38,935 nt of DNA from Desulfobacteraceae bacterium (lineage in GTDB: Bacteria; Desulfobacterota; Desulfobacteria; Desulfobacterales; Desulfosalsimonadaceae). Positions 8,867-17,173 of this stretch are shown piece by piece. Position numbers and translations under genes: made by a program. The stretch is from NCBI GenBank assembly GCA_011389935.1, contig JAABTJ010000027.1:1-38935 (forward strand), written 5' to 3'. The notes below the pieces were generated by a model that was not told the origin of the DNA, searched no databases, and was given only the letters and a program-made list of their open reading frames with translations. Within the stretch, counting starts at the first letter, position 1, and each line of letters opens with the position of its first letter.

Positions 8867-10012
8867 TCAATGGTTCACCTCGACCACATCGTCAAATTCG
8901 TCCTCCCTGAAAACCGTCAGGGGGGGGTCCTCTTCCAGGCTTCTGCCGGCTTCATAATCAAACGCCGACTGGGAAGTGCTCGCGCTCGCGATAAAGAGCT
9001 CCGAAAGCCCGATATCATTGGGACAGGCATTGGAGCACTGTCCGCACCCCACGCATGCCGTGGAAATATGCGCCATGCGGGTGATATGATAGAACACCGT
9101 GTCTGTCGGCATTTTGATCATCCCTTTCCGCCGGGCCCACCGGAGATACTGGAAGGGATCATGGTCGAAAACATCGGTAACGAAAACGCATTCACGGCAG
9201 TAGCACACCGGGCAGGCTACGCGGCAGTTGTAGCAGTTGATGCATCCGGAGAGATAGGTCGCGAGTTTTTCCGGGGTATTGGTTTTTTTCTGGATATCGT
9301 CCATCATTTCCTTCTGGAACTCTCTGCGAACGGACAGAAGGGAATCAATGGCCTCCCTCCGGCTGTCCGGTACGTCGCACCCGCTCAGGCCCAAACGGTC
9401 AAAAAGCGCTTTCCCCTTTTCCGTGTCCGCCGAAACCAGAAACTGCCGGTCGGAATCGAGGCCGAAAATGCCGATGGAAAGATCGGCCCCCTGGGGGACC
9501 GGGTGCGTGCAGGCCCTGCAGGCAGCCGATATTTCGACGCCCCCGTCAAATTTTGTTTCCCCGGAAAGCGCCCCTGCAAGAAATCTTTCGGCGGCGGTTT
9601 CCGGATTTTCTCCGGCAAATTCCACGTAGTCCGTATTTTTGAAGGCACCCGGGCAGTCAATGCCCACAATGATGATATTTTCCATGTCCCCCTGCTTCAG
9701 CTTGACCAGTTCGATAAGGGCGCGTATTTCGCAGGGGCGAAGAACCACCGCCACCATCTCTCCGCCAGGTCTTTTGGTGAGCCGGGAGACGAGGCGTGCG
9801 GCATTCATCGGAAAGGAGGGGGCAAACGGGTCAATCGGATCAAGCAGTTCCGGGTCCGTTACCAGGGTATGCATGACCCGTTCGTTCGCCGGAAGACGCA
9901 TGGGCGCCAGGAGCGCATGGATATCCTCCATGGCCAGCACGAACTTGAAAAAGGATGCGAGCGAGGTCTGCAGATTCTGCTCCGCTTCATCGCACAGGGA
10001 TGTTTTTGCCAT
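8867..10012 (-). CDS. FrhB/FdhB-like iron-sulfur flavoprotein of Hdr complex
   Basis: A 381-residue protein resembling the beta subunit family of F420-hydrogenase and formate dehydrogenase (FrhB/FdhB). The central part has the typical block with an ALxPCEIRAL-like motif (VVLRPCEIRALIEL) and NIIIVGIDCPG. The C-terminal half is cysteine rich: CRAC, then GCINCYNCRVACPVCYCREC, then a classic [4Fe-4S] motif CVGCGQCSNACP. Such subunits carry FAD and pass electrons between a soluble donor and Hdr. The start at 10012 is chosen for the GGAGG placed eight bases upstream. The gene lies 13 bp before the REC-HdrA gene and 48 bp after mvhD. No catalytic formate dehydrogenase or hydrogenase subunit is encoded nearby, so its electron partner may be encoded elsewhere or be a ferredoxin. 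The family call is fairly firm; the substrate is unknown. Confidence 0.8.
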   Translation of the reverse strand: MAKTSLCDEAEQNLQTSLASFFKFVLAMEDIHALLAPMRLPANERVMHTLVTDPELLDPIDPFAPSFPMNAARLVSRLTKRPGGEMVAVVLRPCEIRALIELVKLKQGDMENIIIVGIDCPGAFKNTDYVEFAGENPETAAERFLAGALSGETKFDGGVEISAACRACTHPVPQGADLSIGIFGLDSDRQFLVSADTEKGKALFDRLGLSGCDVPDSRREAIDSLLSVRREFQKEMMDDIQKKTNTPEKLATYLSGCINCYNCRVACPVCYCRECVFVTDVFDHDPFQYLRWARRKGMIKMPTDTVFYHITRMAHISTACVGCGQCSNACPNDIGLSELFIASASTSQSAFDYEAGRSLEEDPPLTVFREDEFDDVVEVNH

Positions 10013-10060
10013 GAAAGCCTCCATCCGAATATTCAAAAATCGATTCTACCGTGCGCGGTA

Positions 10061-10483
10061 TCAGACAACCGCCGCATGTTTCGCCTCGTTGGGGCCTATC
10101 TCCTTGATCTCGGCGACCATTTCCCGGATGGTCCGTGCGAACTGAATGCCGTCGGAAGCGCCGATCCAGGTCAATTTGAGCCGCCGCTCGTCAAAACCGT
10201 AGCGGGGCAAAATCGATTTGAGCAGCTTGATCCGCCTTCGCGCCTTGTAGTTGCCGTTGATATAATGGCAGTCGCCCGGGTGGCATCCGCTGACCAGGAC
10301 CGCATCGGCCCCTTCCAGGAAGGCCTTGATAATATACTTGGGATCGACCATGCCCGTGCACATCACGCGAATCAAGCGCACATTGGTCGGGTAGGACAAC
10401 CGCGAGGTCCCGGCAAGGTCCGCCGCCGTATAGGTGCACCAGTTGCACACAAAAGCGATAATGGTCGGTTCAAAATCGTCCAT
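10061..10483 (-). CDS. mvhD: MvhD-like [2Fe-2S] electron-transfer protein
   Basis: A 140-residue protein of the MvhD family (F420-non-reducing hydrogenase iron-sulfur subunit D). Conserved cysteines are C13 and C16 (FVCNWCTYTAADLAG), C42 (VMCTG), C67 and C72 (SGCHPGDCHY). In methanogens MvhD links the Mvh hydrogenase or formate dehydrogenase to HdrA. In sulfate reducers it commonly accompanies HdrA without a hydrogenase. The ATG at 10483 has GGAGG nine bases upstream. It lies between the GltD-containing HdrA gene (38 bp) and the FrhB/FdhB-like gene (48 bp), which fits a linker role between electron input and HdrA. No selenocysteine-type TGA is needed in any of the motifs. Confidence 0.92.
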   Translation of the reverse strand: MDDFEPTIIAFVCNWCTYTAADLAGTSRLSYPTNVRLIRVMCTGMVDPKYIIKAFLEGADAVLVSGCHPGDCHYINGNYKARRRIKLLKSILPRYGFDERRLKLTWIGASDGIQFARTIREMVAEIKEIGPNEAKHAAVV

Positions 10484-10521
10484 GGATCATTTCCTCCGGT
10501 TTGCGCGTTTTGTCTCCTGCC

Positions 10522-13500
10522 TCACAGCCCCACCGCATGAATCGTATCGATGATTCCCTCTAATTCGGCAAGCAGCTGGGCGGGCTTGAAGTGCCGAACC
10601 TGGGCCGCGTTGCTCGGGCAGAACCCGGCGCAGCTGCCGCACCCCTTGCACAGGGCTTCGTTGACCACGGATATGGCGCGTCGCGGATCAAACTCGATGG
10701 CCCCATATGGGCAAAGGCCAATGCAGACCTGGCACCCCGCGCAGATATCCGGATCGATCCACGATATGGCCGAGGGGACCTCGACCACGCCCCGGTGCGC
10801 CAAAGACAATGCCTTGGCTGCCGCCCCGGACGCCTGCGCCGTCGTATCGGGAATATCCTTGGCCGACTGGCATGCCCCCGCCAGAAAAACCCCGTCGGTG
10901 GAGGTGTTCAGCGGGCCCAGCTTGGGATGCTCTTCCAGGAAAAACCCGTCCTTTCCCTGGCTGACGCCGAAAAGCCGGCAGATATCATGGGCATCGGAAC
11001 GCGCCTCCATAGCCATGCAAAGCACCACCATGTCCACCGGCACGCGGATGGGCCTGTTCAGCAGGGTGTCTTCGCTGATGGCGATCAGCTTGCCTTTTTC
11101 ATGGGGGGCTTCGGCCTTGTCGGTAATTTCCGCAACCTTGCCCCGGATGAAATGGGTACCCTCTTCCTGGCAGCGCCGGTAAAATTCTTCATACCCTTTG
11201 CCGAAGCACCGCATATCGATATAAAATTCATATACCTCGGTATCATGGCCCACCTTTTCCTTGATCAGGTGGGAATACTTCAGCGCATACATGCAGCAGA
11301 CCCGGGAGCAGTATTCATGGTAATTGGCGTCCCGGCTTCCCACGCAGTGGACCAGGGCCACGCTTTGGGGCTTTTTTCCAAACGCCCCGGCTTCATTTTT
11401 CATGAGGATCTGCCCCCCGGTAGGCCCGGTGGCATTGTTGAGCCGCTCAAACTCGAGACTGGTAAACACGTTGGGGTACCTGCCATACCCGTACTGCTTT
11501 ATGTCACCGGCATCCATGAGGTCAAAACCGGTGGCAATGACGATGCTTCCCACCTTCACTTCCCGTTCTTCGGCCTGCATATCATGATCGATGGCATCGG
11601 GCTGACACGCCTTGACGCACTCATAGCACTCCGAACAAACGGCGCACTCCAGGCAGCGGGATGATTCAACCAGGGCCTCCTCTTCGGTATACCCCTCGAA
11701 GACCTGGCAGAAGTTGCCCTTTCTGTCTTCCGGGTCCAGGCACTTGAGCGAAATGCGCTCCTGCCGCTTCTCTTTCATGATTTCTTCGGGGACTTCGGGC
11801 CGTGTAAAATCCCACGATTTTTTATGCTCCTCCAAAAGATCCAGGCCGTTGATGTACCGGCAGATGGATTCGGCGGCCGCTTTTCCAGAGGCGACCGCAT
11901 CCACAACGGACTGGGGACCATACACCGCATCCCCCCCGGCAAAAACCCATTCCACGGGGGTCTGGAGCGTTACCGGATCCGCCTCGAAGTAGCCCCATTT
12001 GGTCATGGGGAGATTTTCCTGCGCCATCTCCCTGGTGTCGGCGGCCTGACCAATGGCGGGAACGATCATGTCGATATCCAGCATCGTCTCGGACCCCTCA
12101 ATGGGTACGGGCCTGCGCCGGCCGGTCTCATCGGGGTCCCCCAGTTCCATCCGGAGGTATTCCATGGCCGACACCCTTCCCGCGTTATCTGGGATCAGCC
12201 GCCTGGGGGCCGCAAGATAGATGAATTCAATCCCTTCGTTGCCGGCCTCGACGATCTCTTCCTCGTGCGCGGGCATTTCCTCGCGGGTGCGGCGGTAGAC
12301 GATATACACCTTGTCCAGCCCCTTGCGAACGAGCGTACGGGCGCAGTCAAAGGCCACATTCCCCCCCCCGATGACCGCCGCTTTTTTCCCAATGAAAACG
12401 TCTTCCCCAAGGGCAATGCTTCTCAGGAAGTCGACCCCCTGGATCACGCCGGAGGCATCCTCATTTTCAATCCCCAGGGGCTGGCTCCCGTGCAGGCCCA
12501 GGGCGAGAAAAACGGCTGAAAAACCGTCGGTTTTAAGGCTTTCCAGGGTTATGTCCCTGCCAAAGGCGGTGTTGGTCTTTATGGTGACGCCCAGTTTTTC
12601 GATCTGTTCGATCTCATGGGCCAGGATATCGCGGGGCAGCCGGTACCGGGGAATGCCCACCGCCATCATGCCGCCGGCAACGGGCAGTTTTTCAAACAGG
12701 GTAACGGCGTATCCCTTCAACGCCAGAAAATACGCTGCGGAAAGCCCGGCCGGACCCGAGCCGACAATAGCGACCTTTTCGTCCCCCGGGGCGGGGCCTT
12801 CGACAGCGGCCCCATCTCCGGCCGCTTTTCCCTGCCCCGCGAGAAATCGGTGCAGCTCCCGTATCGCCAGGGGCTGGTCCACGTCGCTGCGCGTGCAGTT
12901 GTCTTCACAGGGGTGATGGCAGATATGGCCGCAGACGCCGGGAAACGGATGGGCCTGCCGGAAGAGTGCCAGGGCCTCGGCATATTTCCCCTGCTGCATC
13001 AGCGCGATGTATCCCTGGACGGATACGTGGGCCGGGCACGCAGACCTGCAGGGTGCGGTGCCGCGTTTGTCGATGACGTAGGCGATCGGTACGGCCTGGG
13101 GAAAAGAGCGGTATATGGCGTGGCGCTCCTTTAATCCAACATCCCATTCACTTGGCCGGGTAATGGGGCAGACCTTTTCGCATTCTCCGCAGCCGGTGCA
13201 TATTCCCTCTTTCACGAAGCGGGGCTTGCGGCGAACCGTGACGTGGTAGTTGCCGATATACCCGGTTACGTCAATCACCTCGGAATAGGTCATCAAATCG
13301 ATATTGGGCTGCTGCCCCACTTCCACCATGACCGGGGTGCCGATGCACGCTGCGCAGTCGAGCGTCGGAAATGTCTTGTCGAACTGAAGCATGTGCCCGC
13401 CGATGGTCGGGTCTTTTTCGACCAGGTACACCTTGTTCCCTGCCCTGCCGATATCCAGCGCCGCCTGCATGCCCGCAATACCTGCACCCACCACCATGAT

Positions 13501-13929
13501 ATCGGGATGCATCTTCACCTGGCGCGTTTCCAGTCTTTCGTGGTAGCATACGCGGTTGACGGCGGCGGCCACCTGGGTCTTGGCCTTTCTGGTTGCGTCA
13601 TCCGCATCAGCGGTTACCCAGGATACGTGCTCCCGGATGGAGGCCATCTGAAAAAAATAGGGATTGATCCCGGATCGCTGGCAGACCCCCTGGAAGGTCT
13701 TCTCATGCAGGCGGGGCGAGCAGGACGCCACCACCACCCGGTTGAGGCCGTACTCATGGATGTCCTTTTCAATCATTTCCTGGCCGGGATCGGAACACAT
13801 GAACTTGTAGTCCCGGGCAACAACCACGGAGGGAAGCGTTCCGGCAAATCCGGCCACTTCCTCGACACGGACCTTCCCGGCGATGTTGATCCCGCAGTGA
13901 CATACATAGCATCCGATTTTCAGCGCCAT
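10522..13929 (-). CDS. hdrA: HdrA-like flavoprotein with inserted GltD/NfnB-type NAD(P)H module
   Basis: A 1135-residue fusion. Residues 1-135 are the HdrA N-terminal domain (C7, C10, C12, C45, C70). The first FAD motif is GAGIAG (148-153), followed by C192/C195 and a ferredoxin-like motif C244-C254. Residues 285-700 form a glutamate-synthase-small-subunit-like insertion: a cysteine-rich front (C294, C298, C333, C337, C341, C345), an FAD motif GSGPAG (390-395) and a second dinucleotide motif GGGNVAFDCA (521-530) expected to bind NAD(P)H. A cysteine knot (C759-C775) leads back into HdrA with C862, C874, C878 and C879, and two C-terminal [4Fe-4S] motifs (C1063-C1073, C1094-C1104). It is the probable NAD(P)H entry or exit point for the Hdr complex. 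GAGGAAGCGG precedes the ATG. It is the first large gene of the operon, 167 bp after the TusA-like gene. Confidence 0.93.
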   Translation of the reverse strand: MALKIGCYVCHCGINIAGKVRVEEVAGFAGTLPSVVVARDYKFMCSDPGQEMIEKDIHEYGLNRVVVASCSPRLHEKTFQGVCQRSGINPYFFQMASIREHVSWVTADADDATRKAKTQVAAAVNRVCYHERLETRQVKMHPDIMVVGAGIAGMQAALDIGRAGNKVYLVEKDPTIGGHMLQFDKTFPTLDCAACIGTPVMVEVGQQPNIDLMTYSEVIDVTGYIGNYHVTVRRKPRFVKEGICTGCGECEKVCPITRPSEWDVGLKERHAIYRSFPQAVPIAYVIDKRGTAPCRSACPAHVSVQGYIALMQQGKYAEALALFRQAHPFPGVCGHICHHPCEDNCTRSDVDQPLAIRELHRFLAGQGKAAGDGAAVEGPAPGDEKVAIVGSGPAGLSAAYFLALKGYAVTLFEKLPVAGGMMAVGIPRYRLPRDILAHEIEQIEKLGVTIKTNTAFGRDITLESLKTDGFSAVFLALGLHGSQPLGIENEDASGVIQGVDFLRSIALGEDVFIGKKAAVIGGGNVAFDCARTLVRKGLDKVYIVYRRTREEMPAHEEEIVEAGNEGIEFIYLAAPRRLIPDNAGRVSAMEYLRMELGDPDETGRRRPVPIEGSETMLDIDMIVPAIGQAADTREMAQENLPMTKWGYFEADPVTLQTPVEWVFAGGDAVYGPQSVVDAVASGKAAAESICRYINGLDLLEEHKKSWDFTRPEVPEEIMKEKRQERISLKCLDPEDRKGNFCQVFEGYTEEEALVESSRCLECAVCSECYECVKACQPDAIDHDMQAEEREVKVGSIVIATGFDLMDAGDIKQYGYGRYPNVFTSLEFERLNNATGPTGGQILMKNEAGAFGKKPQSVALVHCVGSRDANYHEYCSRVCCMYALKYSHLIKEKVGHDTEVYEFYIDMRCFGKGYEEFYRRCQEEGTHFIRGKVAEITDKAEAPHEKGKLIAISEDTLLNRPIRVPVDMVVLCMAMEARSDAHDICRLFGVSQGKDGFFLEEHPKLGPLNTSTDGVFLAGACQSAKDIPDTTAQASGAAAKALSLAHRGVVEVPSAISWIDPDICAGCQVCIGLCPYGAIEFDPRRAISVVNEALCKGCGSCAGFCPSNAAQVRHFKPAQLLAELEGIIDTIHAVGL

Positions 13930-13948
13930 TTCCGCTTCCTCAACATTT

Positions 13949-14098
13949 GATGAACTCGTAAAAAGTCGCGACAGGTCGGCCTTGTAAAAAGTTCAAGATC
14001 AAGGCTTGCGCAATCTCGAAGAATGCAGCGTACTTAGCGTACGTGAAGTTCTGAGAGATTGCGCGTAACGCAGATATTGGACTTTTTACATGGCCGTC
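13949..14098. repeat. Dispersed hairpin repeat, family 1, copy B
   Basis: This is a full-length copy, with an outer flank matching the TGAACTCGTAAAAAGTC seen in copies C and D. Terminal arms GGCCTTGTAAAAAGT and ACTTTTTACATGGCC face each other. The inner stem is GCGCAATCTC paired with GAGATTGCGC. The stem sequence differs from copies A and C but still pairs, so base pairing is kept by paired changes. It fills the gap between the TusA-like gene and hdrA, and its right end overlaps the TusA-like stop codon (14097-14099). A hairpin here would lie inside the operon transcript and could set relative expression or stability. Confidence 0.85.
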
Positions 14099-14339
14099 AA
14101 CATTTCTTTTTCTTCATGTGGAACCGAAACGACTGGCCATCACCGGCTGCCTCCGCGTGAACCAGTTCACAGGAATCCGTCGGCAATATCTTCAGCAGAT
14201 CGCTTTGGGTGTCCGAATCGTGGCAGAGGATTTCCAGCGTCTGTTCCGGCGACATCTCGCGAAACAACTGGCTGATCTTCAGCAGGGCGATGGGCAGAAT
14301 AAATCCCCGTAAATCGATTGTATGATCCGCTTTTCGCAT
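14097..14339 (-). CDS. TusA/SirA-like sulfurtransferase-family protein lacking the catalytic Cys
   Basis: A small protein of 80 residues with the beta-alpha-beta-alpha-beta-beta pattern of the TusA/SirA family. The N-terminal signature reads DLRGFILPIALLK, where active TusA proteins have a G-[LF]-x-C-P-x-P pattern; the sulfur-carrying Cys is replaced by Leu here. Other cysteines are near residue 39 (EILCHDSD), in the later part (TDSCELVH) and at the very C-terminus (KKKKC). It is the first gene after the sigma-54 promoter and runs with the Hdr operon. TusA proteins accompany Hdr-like systems in sulfur metabolism, but without the Cys this one is more likely a binding or regulatory protein. The start is ATG at 14339 (TTG at 14342 is possible); the ribosome binding site is not strong. 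The stop codon lies in repeat copy B. Confidence 0.75.
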   Translation of the reverse strand: MRKADHTIDLRGFILPIALLKISQLFREMSPEQTLEILCHDSDTQSDLLKILPTDSCELVHAEAAGDGQSFRFHMKKKKC

Positions 14340-14400
14340 CAACGCATTGATTCCTGGTTCAATGGTCCCCTTCGTGTTACACCGCTTTCAAAAGAATATT

Positions 14401-14415
14401 GCAACAGGGATGCCA
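14401..14415 (-). promoter_or_regulatory. Sigma-54 promoter of the Hdr operon
   Basis: Read on the minus strand the site is TGGCATCCCTGTTGC, against the sigma-54 consensus TGGCAC-N5-TTGC, with a single change and the exact GG-N10-GC spacing. Transcription would start near 14389, about 50 bases before the TusA-like start codon. A sigma-54 activator gene lies divergently just upstream, which fits well. Confidence 0.85.
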
Positions 14416-14476
14416 ACCGGAGAACCGCCGTCGTACCGCTTGCTAACGCTTTTCCATTGCATTTCCCTGTTCAAGT

Positions 14477-14514
14477 GTTTAAACTTAACACTTAATAGGT
14501 GTTAAAATTTTAAC
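14477..14514. promoter_or_regulatory. Cluster of overlapping palindromes, candidate activator binding sites
   Basis: Three inverted repeats are packed into 38 bp: GTTTAAAC (14477-14484, perfect), TTAACAC-N7-GTGTTAA (14485-14505) and GTTAAAATTTTAAC (14501-14514, perfect). They lie about 90-125 bp upstream of the predicted sigma-54 transcription start, the usual distance for enhancer sites. They also end 27 bp before the start codon of the divergent activator gene, so they could serve autoregulation too. The site assignment is inference. Confidence 0.6.
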
Positions 14515-14540
14515 CATTGCCGGCGCGCACAGGATTGCCC

Positions 14541-15932
14541 ATGCATGAAAAGGACCTCAACCTTTACTGGAAAACCGTGGTGGATACGATCAAGGACGGG
14601 GTGATGATCGTTGACAAAAGGGGGGTGATCGTTTCCGTCAACCGGGCCATGTCCGAAATAACGGGCTACGAGCGGGACGAGCTTCTGGGAAAGCCCTGCA
14701 CCTTTTTAAACTGCTCCATGTGCGACACGGTCCTTGAAAAAAGCGGGGAGCACTGGTGCCTTCTTTTTCGGACCGGATTTCTCAACATGCGCGAGGCGGT
14801 TATCCAGAAAAAAAACACGGAAATCATCCCCGTGCTCAAAAATGCGTCTCTTTTGCGGGACGGAGAGGGTCATGTCATCGGTGCGGTGGAAACCATCACC
14901 GACATTACGGAGCTCAATGAAAAGGAAACCCAGATCAGCGCCCTTCGCAGTGAGCTCCTCTCTGAAAACAGCTTCCACGGCCTTTTGGGGGATTCCCTGC
15001 CCATGCAGCAGGTCTACGACCTGATCGAAAATGCGGCCCGCTCCGATGCGCCCGTGATCATTTTCGGCGAAAGCGGCACCGGCAAGGAGCTGGTGGCCCA
15101 GGCGATCCACAACATCAGTCGGCGGAGCGACAATCTCTACATCAAGGTGAATTGCGCCGCTCTCAACGATTCCCTGCTGGAAAGCGAACTGTTCGGACAC
15201 CGGAAAGGCGCCTTTACCGGGGCGTACCAGGACCGGACCGGCCGGTTCGAAGCGGCGAAAGACGGGACGATTTTTCTCGATGAAATCGGGGACCTGCCGC
15301 TTTCCACGCAGGTCAAGCTGCTGCGGGTGCTGGAAGACCAGGTGATCGAACGTGTGGGCGACAACCAGCCGCGCAAGATCGATGTCCGGATCATCACCGC
15401 CACCAACCGCGACCTTCAGCAATTGATGGAAGCCGGGCGATTCAGGGACGACCTTTTTTACCGGATCAACGTGATTCCCATCCGGGTGCCCCCCCTGAGA
15501 ACAAGGGGCGGGGACATCTCCCAGCTCGCAGACGCCTTTTTTCAGCGCAACCGCCTGAAAAGCGACAAACCCGTTAAGGGCATCTCCAACGCGGCCATGG
15601 AAGCCCTTGTCAATTACCCCTGGCCCGGCAACGTCCGGGAGCTCAAAAGCGCATTCGAGTATGCCTTTGTCACTTGCGATGAATCGATGATCCGGGCTGA
15701 ACACCTCCCCCCGGATATCCTTGCGGCAGGAAAATCCAAAAAAGAAAAAAGAGAAAAAACATCCATGAACCGGGAAGAGGCAAAAAAACAGCAGTTGATC
15801 GATGCGCTTCGGGAGGCGGCGGGAAACCAGTCCAGGGCGGCCGAAATACTGGGGGTCTCACGGGTTACCGTCTGGAACCGGATCAAGCGCTACGGCATTT
15901 CCCTTAACCGGGATGTGGTGGAAAACGGGTAA
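14541..15932 (+). CDS. PAS-domain sigma-54-dependent transcriptional activator
   Basis: A 463-residue enhancer-binding protein of the NtrC superfamily with no receiver domain. An N-terminal PAS domain (about 8-125) carries C53, C58, C61 and C73 ([13 protein letters not shown]). The AAA+ domain follows, with Walker A GESGTGKE (176-183), the sigma-54 contact loop GAFTGA (223-228) and Walker [12 protein letters not shown] Fis-type helix-turn-helix ends the protein ([20 protein letters not shown]). ATG at 14541 is chosen for the AGGA placed seven bases upstream; a TTG at 14517 is less likely. It is divergent from the Hdr operon, whose promoter is of the sigma-54 type, so it is very probably its activator. 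The cysteine-rich PAS suggests redox or Fe-S based sensing in place of phosphorylation; that is inference. Confidence 0.93.
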   Translation: MHEKDLNLYWKTVVDTIKDGVMIVDKRGVIVSVNRAMSEITGYERDELLGKPCTFLNCSMCDTVLEKSGEHWCLLFRTGFLNMREAVIQKKNTEIIPVLKNASLLRDGEGHVIGAVETITDITELNEKETQISALRSELLSENSFHGLLGDSLPMQQVYDLIENAARSDAPVIIFGESGTGKELVAQAIHNISRRSDNLYIKVNCAALNDSLLESELFGHRKGAFTGAYQDRTGRFEAAKDGTIFLDEIGDLPLSTQVKLLRVLEDQVIERVGDNQPRKIDVRIITATNRDLQQLMEAGRFRDDLFYRINVIPIRVPPLRTRGGDISQLADAFFQRNRLKSDKPVKGISNAAMEALVNYPWPGNVRELKSAFEYAFVTCDESMIRAEHLPPDILAAGKSKKEKREKTSMNREEAKKQQLIDALREAAGNQSRAAEILGVSRVTVWNRIKRYGISLNRDVVENG

Positions 15933-15964
15933 GGCGCGCCGCAGCGGCTGCCGCCTGGAGGGAT

Positions 15965-17113
15965 TCAGGAATGATGAACCGGCAGCGTCAAGCGGAAACG
16001 GGTTGCGCCCTTTGCCGCATTTTCCACGCGAACATCGCCGCCGTGCCTTTGCATGACTTCCTTCACCGTCGACAGGCCGAGCCCCACCCCGTATCCTTCC
16101 TGCTTCGTTGAATAAAAGGGTTCAAAAATACGCGGCAGATCCGCCTTGTCAATGCCGGCGCCGGTATCCGCCACATCCAGAAACAGCGTGTTCGTCGCCG
16201 GATCCACCCCCGTGGTCAACTGCAGCCGCCCTCCCCCGGCCATGGCATCGATGGCGTTGAAAATCAGGTTCAAAACGCACTGCTGCAGCTGGTTGAAATC
16301 TCCCCTGACCCAGGGAAGATCTTTGGGAATTTTTTTATACAGCTCGATTTTCTGGAGCGTCAGCTTGTGGGAGCAAAGCAGGACGCACCGGTCAATCAGC
16401 TCTTCAATGGATATGGTTTCAAACGAAGGGGGGGATTTGCGGGTATAGGCCAGGAGATTGCCGGTGATATATGCGCACCGACTGATTTCACGGTCCACGA
16501 TCTCCAGGTACCGGGAATATTTTTCGATCGTATCGCTGCCCATGCGCCCCTTTTCAAGCGTCCGCTTCATCAGGCGGACATAATTCAGGATCCCGGACAG
16601 GGGATTGTTGATCTCGTGGACCACGCTGGCCGCAAGGCGGCCCAGGGAAATCATCTTGTCCTGATGCAGGATCCGGGCCTGGTCTTCCATCTCCCGCTCC
16701 AGGAGCTTTGCATAGTCCTTTAGCTGCCTGCGGGAATCATATCGCTGAATCGCGCGTTTCAGGGCCAGGTGAAGGGCATCGTTGTTGAGCGGTTTTGTCA
16801 CGAAGTCGGATGCATCCAGCTGGAGGGCCCGTATGGCAAGATCCATATCCGCAAATGCCGTAATAATGATCACTTCCGTGTCGGGCATTTCCTTTTTTAC
16901 CGCCTCCAGAACGGCGATGCCGTCCATAACGGGCATCCGGATATCCGTGACAACGATCTCGGGCGCCTTTTCGCGCACCAGCTGCAGGCCGGCCCGGCCG
17001 TCCGAAGCCGTATGAACAATGTAGCCGGCATCTTCAAGGGTGATGCCCACAACCTCGCGAATGTCGTTTTCATCATCGATCAGCACGATTGTCCATGGCG
17101 AGGCAGAATCCAT
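15965..17113 (-). CDS. REC-histidine kinase hybrid
   Basis: A 382-residue soluble kinase. An N-terminal receiver (about 8-125) has D13/D14, phospho-acceptor D57 (TDIRMPVMDG), T85 and K107. A coiled linker leads to HisKA with H166 (SVVHEINNPLSGI) and HATPase_c (N box LNLIFNAIDA, G1 DTGAGI, G2 GVGLGLS). It lacks PAS and membrane segments, so it may respond to an upstream kinase through its receiver. The ATG at 17113 has GGAG seven bases upstream; another ATG two codons earlier almost touches that site. It lies 60 bp after pgm on the same strand and converges on the sigma-54 activator gene with only 32 bp between stops. Its receiver layout closely parallels that of the kinase at 96-1604. Confidence 0.92.
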   Translation of the reverse strand: MDSASPWTIVLIDDENDIREVVGITLEDAGYIVHTASDGRAGLQLVREKAPEIVVTDIRMPVMDGIAVLEAVKKEMPDTEVIIITAFADMDLAIRALQLDASDFVTKPLNNDALHLALKRAIQRYDSRRQLKDYAKLLEREMEDQARILHQDKMISLGRLAASVVHEINNPLSGILNYVRLMKRTLEKGRMGSDTIEKYSRYLEIVDREISRCAYITGNLLAYTRKSPPSFETISIEELIDRCVLLCSHKLTLQKIELYKKIPKDLPWVRGDFNQLQQCVLNLIFNAIDAMAGGGRLQLTTGVDPATNTLFLDVADTGAGIDKADLPRIFEPFYSTKQEGYGVGLGLSTVKEVMQRHGGDVRVENAAKGATRFRLTLPVHHS

Positions 17114-17173
17114 TTCCATTCTCCATATGAATGATGGTCAAACGGTTATGTTTCCCCCTGTGCGGGCCGGTCG

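Noticed and set aside
5425..13929. Selenocysteine-type HdrA, as known in some related complexes
   Set aside because: Both HdrA-like genes read through to normal stop codons with cysteines at the expected motif positions; no in-frame TGA needs recoding.
8867..14339. Possible sulfite reductase or Qmo complex genes
   Set aside because: No siroheme, Apr or membrane Qmo-type subunits are visible. The set fits soluble HdrABC with MvhD and an FrhB/FdhB-like subunit better.
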